From: Bacteroidales bacterium UBA4295
GTDB lineage: Bacteria > Bacteroidota > Bacteroidia > Bacteroidales > Paludibacteraceae
Direction: 5' to 3'
NCBI GenBank assembly: GCA_002395805.1
Contig: DGVB01000008.1
Location: 563-31,493, forward strand
Length of the DNA: 30,931 nt
Shown: one piece after another, positions 25,250-30,931 of the stretch
Layout: every line of letters starts with the position of its first letter
Position numbering within the stretch: the stretch's first letter is position 1
Made by a program: the position numbers and the translations under genes
The notes under the pieces: model-generated
What the model saw: the letters and a program-made list of their open reading frames with translations, nothing else
The model's database searches: none
Told to the model about the DNA's origin: nothing

Positions 25250-26353
25250 ATGAGACTCTGTCAGTTTCGGTTTAAGCTGCCAGAGGAGTTAATAGCTCAA
25301 TTTCCGGCCCCCTATCGTGACGAGGCGCGTATGATGGTTCTTCATCGCAAGTCCGGAGAAATAGAGCATAAGACATTACCGGAGTTAGTGGATCATTTCG
25401 ACGAGGGGGACTTGTTTGTACTCAATGACACTAAAGTATTCCCTGCCCGCCTTTGGTCGCATAAAGAAAAGACGAACGCCTTGATAGAGGTGTTCCTCTT
25501 ACGTGAGTTGAACCATAAGATGCGTTATTGGGATGTGCTAGTGGAGCCGGCGCGTAAAATCCGTATCGGAAACAAATTGACGTTCGAGGAAGATTCCGCT
25601 ATTGTAGCCGAGGTAATAGACAATACAACGAGTCGCGGACGTACTTTCCGTTTTTTGACAGATTATGACAATGAAGAGTTTGTACCGCGTTTATATGCTT
25701 TGGGGCATGCTCCGCTGCCCAAATACATCCAGCGTCCGATGAGTCCGGAGGTGTTTGAACAATACCAGAAAGCATTCCATGACCAGCCGGTACGCGAGAT
25801 GGATAATGAACGCTATCAGACAATCTTTGCCGACAAGATAGGTGCGGTGGCAGCTCCGGCATCCGGTCTGCATTTCTCCAAACAGCTGCTCAAGCGTATG
25901 GAAATCCGCGGAATTGAAACGACTTTCATGACCAGTCATGTCTCACTGGGAATCTTTAAAGATATCGATGTGGAGGATCTGACGAAGAATAAGATGGAAT
26001 CAGAGCAGATTATTCTGCCGCAGAAGATGGTAAATGCCGTGAACCACGCACGCGAGGAACAGCACCGCGTCTGTGCAGTAGGCACGGAAGTGATGCGTGC
26101 TATGGAGCATGTGGCCGGAACGAACGGTCAGCTGAAGGAATACGACGGATGGACCAACAAGTTCATATTCCCTCCCTATACTTTTGCTACTGCCAATAGT
26201 TTCTTCGTTAATTTCTATATGCCCTGTTCTAGCCAACTGCTGATGGTGGCTGCCTTTGCCGGCTATGAGAATACGATGCATGCTTATGAAGAAGCTGTAA
26301 AGGAAGGATATCGTTTCGGAGACTATGGTGATGCCATGCTAATTGTAGACTGA
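25250..26353 (+). CDS. queA: tRNA preQ1(34) S-adenosylmethionine ribosyltransferase-isomerase
   Basis: Transfers and isomerises the ribose of SAM to preQ1 in tRNA to form epoxyqueuosine. 367 residues from the ATG at 25250 (MRLCQFRFKLPEELIAQFPA), which fits the family N-terminus; an ATG six codons upstream at 25232 is possible. Family blocks are YRDEARMMVLHRKSGEIEHK, LFVLNDTKVFPARLW, a substrate-site stretch KIGAVAAPASGLHFS, and TNKFIFPPYTFATANSFFVNF with a C-terminal YENTMHAYEEAVKEGYRFGDYGDAM (shown in pieces in the protein's last 35 residues). Its TGA overlaps the ung ATG by one base. Confidence 0.95.
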   Translation: MRLCQFRFKLPEELIAQFPAPYRDEARMMVLHRKSGEIEHKTLPELVDHFDEGDLFVLNDTKVFPARLWSHKEKTNALIEVFLLRELNHKMRYWDVLVEPARKIRIGNKLTFEEDSAIVAEVIDNTTSRGRTFRFLTDYDNEEFVPRLYALGHAPLPKYIQRPMSPEVFEQYQKAFHDQPVREMDNERYQTIFADKIGAVAAPASGLHFSKQLLKRMEIRGIETTFMTSHVSLGIFKDIDVEDLTKNKMESEQIILPQKMVNAVNHAREEQHRVCAVGTEVMRAMEHVAGTNGQLKEYDGWTNKFIFPPYTFATANSFFVNFYMPCSSQLLMVAAFAGYENTMHAYEEAVKEGYRFGDYGDAMLIVD

Positions 26354-27015
26354 TGAATGTCCGAATAGATCCATCTTGGCAACACGTATTGCAGACGGAG
26401 TTTGACAAACCTTATTTCGAACTCCTGACCCAATATGTGCGCGAGCAATACAAGACCCGTCGGTGTTTCCCACCGGCCGGTCTTATTTTTAATGCCTTTG
26501 ACTCATGCCCATTCGACAAAGTACGGGTTGTTATCATCGGTCAGGATCCGTATCATGAGCCGGGTCAGGCGATGGGATTGAGCTTCTCGGTGCCGGAAGG
26601 TGTACAGATTCCCCCTTCTCTCATGAATATCTATAAAGAAATCCATCGTGACTTGGGTACGCCTATTCCCGTATCCGGGGATCTTCGCCGCTGGGCGGAG
26701 CAGGGTGTTTTGCTGCTGAACGCAACGTTGACGGTGGAGGCACATAAGGCCGGTAGCCATCAGGGAAAAGGATGGGAGGAACTGACGGACGCAGCGATAG
26801 ATGCGTTGAATAAAGGCAAAGAACACTTGGTTTTTATGCTGTGGGGCTCCTACGCTCAACGTAAAGGGCAGTTCATAGACCGTCGCAAGCATCTTGTGCT
26901 TCAGACTTCGCACCCTTCGCCGCTGTCGGTGTATAGAGGTTTTGACGGGTGCGGACATTTCTCCGCAGCAAATAATTATCTGATTAAATACGGTCAAGCG
27001 CCTATAGAATGGTAA
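26353..27015 (+). CDS. ung: Uracil-DNA glycosylase (family 1)
   Basis: Removes uracil from DNA to start base-excision repair. 220 residues. The water-activating motif GQDPYH (63-68, D65), LSFSVPEG, and the DNA-intercalation motif HPSPLS (187-192, H187) identify a family-1 enzyme; LLLNATLTVEAHKAGSHQGK (120-139) holds the uracil-binding Asn at N123. Overlaps queA by one base and is followed by polA after 20 bp. The pairing of a repair glycosylase with DNA polymerase I is functionally sensible (gap filling). Confidence 0.96.
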   Translation: MNVRIDPSWQHVLQTEFDKPYFELLTQYVREQYKTRRCFPPAGLIFNAFDSCPFDKVRVVIIGQDPYHEPGQAMGLSFSVPEGVQIPPSLMNIYKEIHRDLGTPIPVSGDLRRWAEQGVLLLNATLTVEAHKAGSHQGKGWEELTDAAIDALNKGKEHLVFMLWGSYAQRKGQFIDRRKHLVLQTSHPSPLSVYRGFDGCGHFSAANNYLIKYGQAPIEW

Positions 27016-27034
27016 CAATTTAACGATTTAGCGA
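27016..27034. repeat. Short word repeat in the ung-polA spacer
   Basis: Two adjacent 8-bp words, ATTTAACG and ATTTAGCG, fill most of the 20-bp gap. Short and possibly accidental alone, but consistent with the other junction repeats. Confidence 0.45.
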
Positions 27035-27035
27035 A

Positions 27036-29387
27036 ATGCCGAAGACATTACTCTTGATAGATGCCTATGCGATGATTTTTCGCGCGTACTATGCCTTTAT
27101 CCGCGCCCCGCGCATGAATAGCAAGGGAGAAAACACCTCTGCTATCTTCGGATTTGCGGTCACGCTGGAGGATCTGTTGAAGAAAATCAATCCGACGCAT
27201 GTGGGCGTGGCATTTGACCCTCCCGGTGGAACCTTCCGGCATGAGGCATACGAACAATACAAAGCGCAACGTCCTGAGACGCCGGAGGATATCCGCAAGG
27301 CAGTTCCGGTAATCAAGCAACTATTGGAGGCAATGAATATCCCCGTACTCGAAGTGCCGGGGTTTGAAGCGGATGATGTCATCGGTACGCTTTCCCAAAA
27401 GGGAGAAGAAGCGGGCTATGAGGTCTATATGGCTACACCGGACAAAGACTACGGGCAGTTGGTGACAGATCATGTATTCATGTACCGTCCGCGTCATACG
27501 GGAGGTTTTGAACTGATGGGTCCCAAGGAAGTGTGCGAGAAATACGGCCTGAGTTCGCAAGACCAGGTTATTGATTTGTTGGGCCTTATGGGCGACGCGA
27601 GCGATAATATACCCGGTTGCAAAGGAGTGGGAGAGAAGACCGCGGTCGCTTTGCTGCAGCAGTTCGGCTCGATAGACAATATGCTTGCTCATACGGATGA
27701 GATCAAAGGCGCTTTGCGAATAAAAGTAGAGAGTCAGGTGGAGGAAATCAAATTCTCACGTTTCCTTGCTACTATCCGTACGGATGTGCCGATAACTTTG
27801 GATGAATCGCTTTTGGTGAAAAAAGAACCGAATACAGAAGCCCTTGCTGCGCTATACCGCGATTTGGAATTCAATACCTTGCTCCGTAAGTTGGGCATGG
27901 CGGGGCAGACGAGTCCGGCCGGTCAGACGAATCAAGCCAATCCGGCCATCCCTTCGCCTAAGAAAGCATCCAAACCCGATACATCCGGTGTGCTCGATTT
28001 GTTTGCCGGGTTCGGAGATGAACCTGCCGCGGAAAACCAGACACCCCAAGCAAGTTTTGACACCATAGAAAACCGTCTTTGTCAATATCTGTTAAATCCC
28101 GAAGTAGCCTTTAATCCGTATAAAGAACCGGATTTTGCAGCTCTGAAAGCAGATGCCGATTTGTGGAATTTATATAATGAAGTAGAGTTGCCTTTGGTGC
28201 CCGTTTTGCGTGAAATGGAGGCCGCCGGCGTCCGTATAGACGTCTCCAAACTCAAGCAAGCCGAAGCTTCTTTGACGGAAGAACTGAACGGTATTGAGCA
28301 GAAGATATACGAATTAGCCGGCGGGACATTCAATATCAATAGCCCGAAACAAGTGGGCGAACTGCTTTTCGACAAGTTGAAACTGGACAGCAAGGCCAAG
28401 AAATCGAAAACCGGTCAGTATTCGACCTCGGAAGAAGTATTGATAGCCTTGAAGGAGCGTCATGAGATAGTCGGGTTGATTTTGGACTATAGAGCATTAA
28501 GCAAACTGATCACTACATACATCTCCGCGCTACCCGGTTATATAGACCCCAAAGACGGCAAGATCCATACGACTTACAACCAGACCGTGACGGCGACAGG
28601 AAGACTTAGCAGCAGCAATCCGAATCTGCAGAACTTACCGATTCGTTCGGAACGCGGACGTTTTATCCGCGAAGCGGTCATCCCGGATGACGGATGTCTG
28701 TTCCTAAGTGCAGACTACAGCCAGATAGAGCTGCGGCTCATGGCGCATTTCAGCCAGGACGAACATATGCTCGCTGCCTTCCGTGAAGGTCAGGATATCC
28801 ATGCAGCAACAGCGGCGAAGATTTTCGGTCTGCAGATAGAAGAAGTGACCAAAGACCAGCGCCGGCAGGCTAAGACCGCCAATTTTGGTATCATATACGG
28901 TATATCAGCCTTCGGTTTGGCGCAACAGTTGGATTGTTCGCGTACGGAGGCCAAGCAGCTGATAGACGATTATTTTGCGGCTTTCCCGCGCGTGATCAGT
29001 TATATAGAGTCTCAGAAAGAGCTGGCGCGTCAGCGCGGATATGCAGAGACTCTCTTCGGCCGCAAACGCTATCTGCCGGATATCAACTCCCATAATGCGA
29101 CCGTCCGTTCGTTTGCGGAGCGTAATGCCGTGAATGCACCTATTCAAGGTACAGCGGCGGATATTATCAAGATGGCGATGGTCTCTATTCATCGCCGGCT
29201 GAAGGAAGAAGGTCTGCGCGCGCAAATGATCATGCAGGTACACGATGAGTTGAATTTCAACGTGCCGAAAGACGAGGTGGCGCGCGTGCAAGAGATCGTT
29301 GTATCTGAAATGCAGAACGCCGTCCATCTGTCCATTCCGCTGATAGCCGAGTGCGGAGTAGGTGAGAACTGGTTAGTAGCCCATTAA
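27036..29387 (+). CDS. polA: DNA polymerase I lacking most of the 3'-5' exonuclease domain
   Basis: Gap-filling and Okazaki-processing polymerase. 783 residues. The 5' nuclease domain spans about 1-285: D9, D61 in DPPGGTFRHE, FEADD (110-114), TPDKD (135-139) and GDASDNIPG (186-194). A low-complexity linker follows (about 288-340). The polymerase domain begins near 380 with EVELPLVPVLREMEAAGVRI and has motif A ADYSQIELR (D560), motif B RRQAKTANFGIIYG (R609, K613) and motif C QVHDE (H736, D737, E738). Only about 90 residues separate the nuclease from the polymerase, where full-length homologues have an exonuclease domain of about 190. The DxE and YxxxD proofreading motifs are absent, so no proofreading is predicted. 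The frame is intact with normal codon use. Confidence 0.93.
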   Translation: MPKTLLLIDAYAMIFRAYYAFIRAPRMNSKGENTSAIFGFAVTLEDLLKKINPTHVGVAFDPPGGTFRHEAYEQYKAQRPETPEDIRKAVPVIKQLLEAMNIPVLEVPGFEADDVIGTLSQKGEEAGYEVYMATPDKDYGQLVTDHVFMYRPRHTGGFELMGPKEVCEKYGLSSQDQVIDLLGLMGDASDNIPGCKGVGEKTAVALLQQFGSIDNMLAHTDEIKGALRIKVESQVEEIKFSRFLATIRTDVPITLDESLLVKKEPNTEALAALYRDLEFNTLLRKLGMAGQTSPAGQTNQANPAIPSPKKASKPDTSGVLDLFAGFGDEPAAENQTPQASFDTIENRLCQYLLNPEVAFNPYKEPDFAALKADADLWNLYNEVELPLVPVLREMEAAGVRIDVSKLKQAEASLTEELNGIEQKIYELAGGTFNINSPKQVGELLFDKLKLDSKAKKSKTGQYSTSEEVLIALKERHEIVGLILDYRALSKLITTYISALPGYIDPKDGKIHTTYNQTVTATGRLSSSNPNLQNLPIRSERGRFIREAVIPDDGCLFLSADYSQIELRLMAHFSQDEHMLAAFREGQDIHAATAAKIFGLQIEEVTKDQRRQAKTANFGIIYGISAFGLAQQLDCSRTEAKQLIDDYFAAFPRVISYIESQKELARQRGYAETLFGRKRYLPDINSHNATVRSFAERNAVNAPIQGTAADIIKMAMVSIHRRLKEEGLRAQMIMQVHDELNFNVPKDEVARVQEIVVSEMQNAVHLSIPLIAECGVGENWLVAH
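27903..27938. repeat. 18-bp imperfect tandem repeat in the polA linker
   Basis: Two adjacent 18-bp units (27903-27920 and 27921-27938), 14 of 18 identical, sharing CAGACGA. Encodes the Q-T-rich linker (QTSPAGQTNQ). Frame-preserving. Confidence 0.65.
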
Positions 29388-29402
29388 AATACCATTGGAA
29401 GT

Positions 29403-30203
29403 ATGTTGTCTTTATTGTTAGTCATCCGCATTCTATGTATCGGAAACAGTTTCTCATGGGATGCCGTGGAGCAAGAATTAGTGCCTCTCTGTGCAGAGAA
29501 AGGTATAGAGATAGAGGTGAACAACCTGTATTATGGCGGCTGTTCGCTTGAGCAGCATGCCCAATTCCTCCTGCTGGATACGGCGGCATATTCGCATCGC
29601 GTGTGCACCAATCATAAGAATGTGGCGGGAGAGCGGGAGTCTTATATTCCTCATCTTCAAAGCCGTGTGATTCGCGATACTATTTCTTTGCGCGAAGCGC
29701 TCAGGGACGGAGAATACGACGTCATCTCGCTGCAACAGGCCAGCCATGACAGTGGTATCAGGGGCAGTTATGAGCCGTGGCTGGATATGCTGGTGGATAC
29801 GGTACGTGCCTATCAGCCGAACGCCCAAATATGCTGGATGCAGACATGGGCGTACAGCGCCGATGCCAAGCATTGGGCATTCGCGCGCTATCATAACAGT
29901 CAGGCGGAGATGTGGGATAGTATTCAAACTTGCACGCGTTTGGTAAAACTGCCGATTATTCCCTGTGGTGCGGCGATCCAATACGGGCGCGAAACGAAGC
30001 TGGGTGACACTTTTTGCCGGGACGGTTATCATCTGAATTACAAATACGGCCGCTATACGGCGTCATGCGTGTGGTACGAATTTCTGACAGGGAAGGATGT
30101 CCGCAATAACCATTACAAGAATCCCGAGATGACGTGCAAACAGCGCCGTTTGTGCCAAAAAGCGGCCCATCGAGCGGTAAAAGAAGCGAAAAAAAGGCCA
30201 TAA
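29403..30203 (+). CDS. DUF4886 protein, SGNH-hydrolase-like
   Basis: 266 residues. Recognised by ILCIGNSFSWDAVEQEL (10-26; GNSFS with S16 in the place of the SGNH nucleophile), YYGGCSLEQH (43-52, Gly block), DVISLQQASHDSG (106-118) and DGYHLNYKYGRY (207-218; D207 and H210 complete the expected triad). Members are usually secreted, but here the N-terminus before the motif is only about 10 hydrophobic residues, too short for a clear signal peptide; there is an in-frame stop just upstream. It could be cytosolic or start-shortened. Substrate unknown; carbohydrate-ester hydrolysis is plausible. Last gene of the long run, 15 bp after polA. Confidence 0.78.
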   Translation: MLSLLLVIRILCIGNSFSWDAVEQELVPLCAEKGIEIEVNNLYYGGCSLEQHAQFLLLDTAAYSHRVCTNHKNVAGERESYIPHLQSRVIRDTISLREALRDGEYDVISLQQASHDSGIRGSYEPWLDMLVDTVRAYQPNAQICWMQTWAYSADAKHWAFARYHNSQAEMWDSIQTCTRLVKLPIIPCGAAIQYGRETKLGDTFCRDGYHLNYKYGRYTASCVWYEFLTGKDVRNNHYKNPEMTCKQRRLCQKAAHRAVKEAKKRP

Positions 30204-30204
30204 A

Positions 30205-30229
30205 TGCACTTTTTTTGAAAAAAAATGCA
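30205..30229. terminator. Possible weak terminator after DUF4886
   Basis: An inverted repeat, TGCA-C-T7 / G / A8-TGCA, directly after the DUF4886 stop. The stem is almost all A-T, so it is weak, but it ends the long run and precedes the tRNA promoter. Confidence 0.35.
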
Positions 30230-30235
30230 AAAATA

Positions 30236-30267
30236 TTTGGTCATGTCAAAAAAAAGCAGTACTTTTG
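30236..30267 (+). promoter_or_regulatory. Promoter for tRNA-Asp/tRNA-Arg
   Basis: TTTG (30236-30239), 20 bp, TACTTTTG (30260-30267), then CACC. Transcription should begin about 30271-30275, at the left arm of the inverted repeat enclosing tRNA-Asp. Confidence 0.78.
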
Positions 30268-30294
30268 CACCCGCTTTTGAAAAGGAGACTACCT

Positions 30295-30368
30295 GGTGCG
30301 GTAGTTCAGTTGGTTAGAATACCGGCCTGTCACGCCGTAGGTCGCGAGTTCGAGTCTCGTCCGCACCG
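30295..30368 (+). tRNA. tRNA-Asp (GTC)
   Basis: 74 nt with a perfect 7-bp acceptor stem (GGTGCGG / CCGCACC), a 4-bp D stem (GTTC/GAAT), anticodon loop CTGTCAC with anticodon GTC at 30329-30331, and a T arm GCGAG-TTCGAGT-CTCGT. Discriminator G at 30368; CCA is not encoded. The outer pair of the anticodon stem is C27-U43, a mismatch. Confidence 0.95.
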
Positions 30369-30369
30369 C

Positions 30370-30395
30370 AGACCAGCGCAAGCTGGTTTCCTTTT
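30370..30395 (+). terminator. Hairpin after tRNA-Asp, possible terminator or attenuator
   Basis: An 8-bp stem (AGACCAGC / GCTGGTTT including one G-U pair) with a GCAA tetraloop, followed by CCTTTT. It could end part of the transcripts before tRNA-Arg. Its right side overlaps the right arm of the larger inverted repeat, so the two folds compete. Confidence 0.55.
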
Positions 30396-30423
30396 CAAAA
30401 AAACAAGCGGAAAGTGTGTTAAA

Positions 30424-30469
30424 GCCCTTTTGGGCGGAGGCCGCTTCTCCCGTTTGACGGGAGGCCGCT
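30424..30469. repeat. GC-rich hairpins and direct repeat in the tRNA spacer
   Basis: GCCC-TTTT-GGGC (30424-30435) and CTCCCG-TTTGA-CGGGAG (30447-30463) are small hairpins. GGAGGCCGCT occurs twice, at 30436-30445 and 30460-30469, bracketing the second. No coding sequence here. Confidence 0.65.
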
Positions 30470-30473
30470 CCGG

Positions 30474-30547
30474 GGTCCATTAGCTCAACTGAATAGAGTA
30501 CCACACTACGGATGTGGGGGTTGCAGGTTTGAATCCTGCATGGATCA
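30474..30547 (+). tRNA. tRNA-Arg (ACG)
   Basis: 74 nt with acceptor stem GGTCCAT / ATGGATC (one G-U), D stem GCTC/GAGT, anticodon stem CCACA/TGTGG with loop CTACGGA (anticodon ACG, read as ICG after deamination), and T arm GCAGG-TTTGAAT-CCTGC. Discriminator A; no encoded CCA. It reads the CGN codons CGU, CGC and CGA. Confidence 0.95.
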
Positions 30548-30550
30548 CAC

Positions 30551-30578
30551 AAGCGTTCTTTCGAGAACGCTTTTTTTT
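30551..30578 (+). terminator. Rho-independent terminator after tRNA-Arg
   Basis: A 9-bp perfect stem (AAGCGTTCT / AGAACGCTT) with a TTCG tetraloop, followed by a run of T (30571-30578). The strongest terminator in the window. Confidence 0.92.
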
Positions 30579-30590
30579 ATGCCTAACCCG

Positions 30591-30634
30591 ATAAAACCCC
30601 AACAAGATCCCTATTTAATCCCTATAAAACCCCA
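30591..30634. repeat. Four 11-bp tandem units downstream of the tRNA terminator
   Basis: ATAAAACCCCA, ACAAGATCCCT, ATTTAATCCCT and ATAAAACCCCA follow head to tail (30591-30601, -30612, -30623, -30634). The first and last are identical. The unit is close to that at 15711-15757 (ATTTAACCAGC, ACTTAACCCCT). No gene is present between the terminator and the rimP promoter. Confidence 0.8.
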
Positions 30635-30670
30635 ATCGAGTGGCAGAAAATGAAAAAAAGTACTGAATTA

Positions 30671-30702
30671 TTTGTATAATTCAAAAAAATGTTGTATCTT
30701 TG
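30671..30702 (+). promoter_or_regulatory. Promoter for rimP
   Basis: TTTG (30671-30674), 20 bp, TATCTTTG (30695-30702), followed by CAGC. Leader of about 50 nt. Confidence 0.8.
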
Positions 30703-30716
30703 CAGCGTGAATTGAA

Positions 30717-30742
30717 TGAGGGGACCCGAAAAGGTCTCCTCA
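30717..30742 (+). promoter_or_regulatory. Leader hairpin upstream of rimP
   Basis: TGAGGGGACC pairs with GGTCTCCTCA (one G-U) around a 6-nt CGAAAA loop, a 10-bp stem starting about 10 nt into the predicted transcript and ending 13 nt before the ATG. It has no T-tract, so it is not a simple terminator; it may regulate or stabilise the rimP transcript. Confidence 0.6.
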
Positions 30743-30755
30743 CTTTATTAAAACT

Positions 30756-30931
30756 ATGGACAAACAACAACTGCAAAACTGGATTGAAGAGTACCTGAAG
30801 GGTACGGATTATGAACTGGTGACGCTTACTGTTTCCGCAGAGAATGATATTCTGGTGGAGGTGGACCGGTTAGCCGGAGTGGATGTGGATTTCTGCGCGG
30901 AGTTGAACCGCTATCTTGTTGAGAAACTGGG
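30756..30931 (+). CDS. rimP: Ribosome maturation factor RimP, 3' end outside window
   Basis: Only the first 58 codons are present. The sequence starts MDKQQLQNWIEEYLKGTDYE and continues with LVTLTVSAENDILVEVDRLA and VDVDFCAELNRYLVEKL, the helix-strand-strand-helix of the RimP N-terminal domain (30S subunit maturation). Bacteroidota rimP usually leads a rimP-nusA-infB operon, so nusA is expected beyond the edge. The promoter and hairpin just upstream support the start at 30756. Confidence 0.82.
   Translation, partial: MDKQQLQNWIEEYLKGTDYELVTLTVSAENDILVEVDRLAGVDVDFCAELNRYLVEKL

Larger units (their letters stand above)
30275..30400. repeat. 12-bp inverted repeat flanking tRNA-Asp
   Basis: TTTTGAAAAGGA at 30275-30286 is exactly complementary to TCCTTTTCAAAA at 30389-30400. 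Beyond it, CCGC (30271-30274) can pair with GCGG (30407-30410) across a small bulge. Together they could form a processing stalk around the tRNA. Confidence 0.7.

Noticed and set aside
27036..29387. polA as a pseudogene or frameshift
   Set aside because: The frame is unbroken and all 5' nuclease and polymerase motifs are intact; domain loss is the simpler reading.
30265..30483. 72-codon open frame over tRNA-Asp and an opposing 87-codon frame over both tRNAs
   Set aside because: Both overlap confident tRNA genes and have no protein features.

Overview
The window comes from a Bacteroidota chromosome, most likely order Bacteroidales. The evidence is a complete type IX secretion (T9SS) core cluster (porP, gldK/L/M/N) plus porQ, a frdCAB-type succinate dehydrogenase/fumarate reductase, Bacteroidota-specific families (DUF2795, DUF3098, DUF4886, a fused SpmA/SpmB protein), starts without clear Shine-Dalgarno sequences, and eight promoters of the form TTTG-N20-TAnnTTTG. 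The family or genus cannot be fixed from the sequence alone. No phage, transposase, integrase or CRISPR array was seen.

Layout. 1-2565: the 3' part of a 4-alpha-glucanotransferase (malQ), open at the left edge. 2599-5310, minus strand: porQ-cmk-ispH, compact and overlapping. 5336-5403: back-to-back promoters, then frdC-frdA-frdB (5465-8943). 8954-9014: two palindromes in a convergent gene gap. 9019-13091, minus strand: a signal-peptide-bearing pectate lyase with a probable T9SS sorting tail, followed by four small or poorly known genes (DUF1963, Sel1-like, two orphans). 13181-14827, minus strand: ybeY and a SpmA/B-like transporter. 14832-14879: interleaved divergent promoters. 14888-16322: a methyltransferase and a PduO-type cobalamin adenosyltransferase. 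16373-30203: a same-strand run of 14 genes starting at one visible promoter: DUF2795, porP, gldK, gldL, gldM, gldN, ftsX, DUF3098, uppP, truB, queA, ung, polA and DUF4886. 30236-30578: tRNA-Asp and tRNA-Arg with hairpins and a strong terminator. 30671-30931: promoter, leader hairpin and the first 58 codons of rimP.

How the genes fit together. PorQ and the por/gld proteins build and operate T9SS. The pectate lyase is a likely cargo, so secretion machine and a plant-polysaccharide enzyme sit in one window, alongside a starch/maltodextrin enzyme and an anaerobic fumarate-respiration complex. This suits an anaerobic, glycan-degrading gut or sediment organism (inference).

Most unusual points. (1) Many gene junctions, and some coding regions, carry short tandem word repeats of two period classes, about 7 bp and 11 bp; the 11-bp class occurs at two distant loci with a related unit. 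(2) ispH carries an in-frame array of mini-hairpin repeats. (3) polA lacks almost the whole 3'-5' exonuclease domain. (4) Two divergent genes appear to have almost no mRNA leader. (5) tRNA-Asp is enclosed by a long inverted repeat at the start of its transcript.
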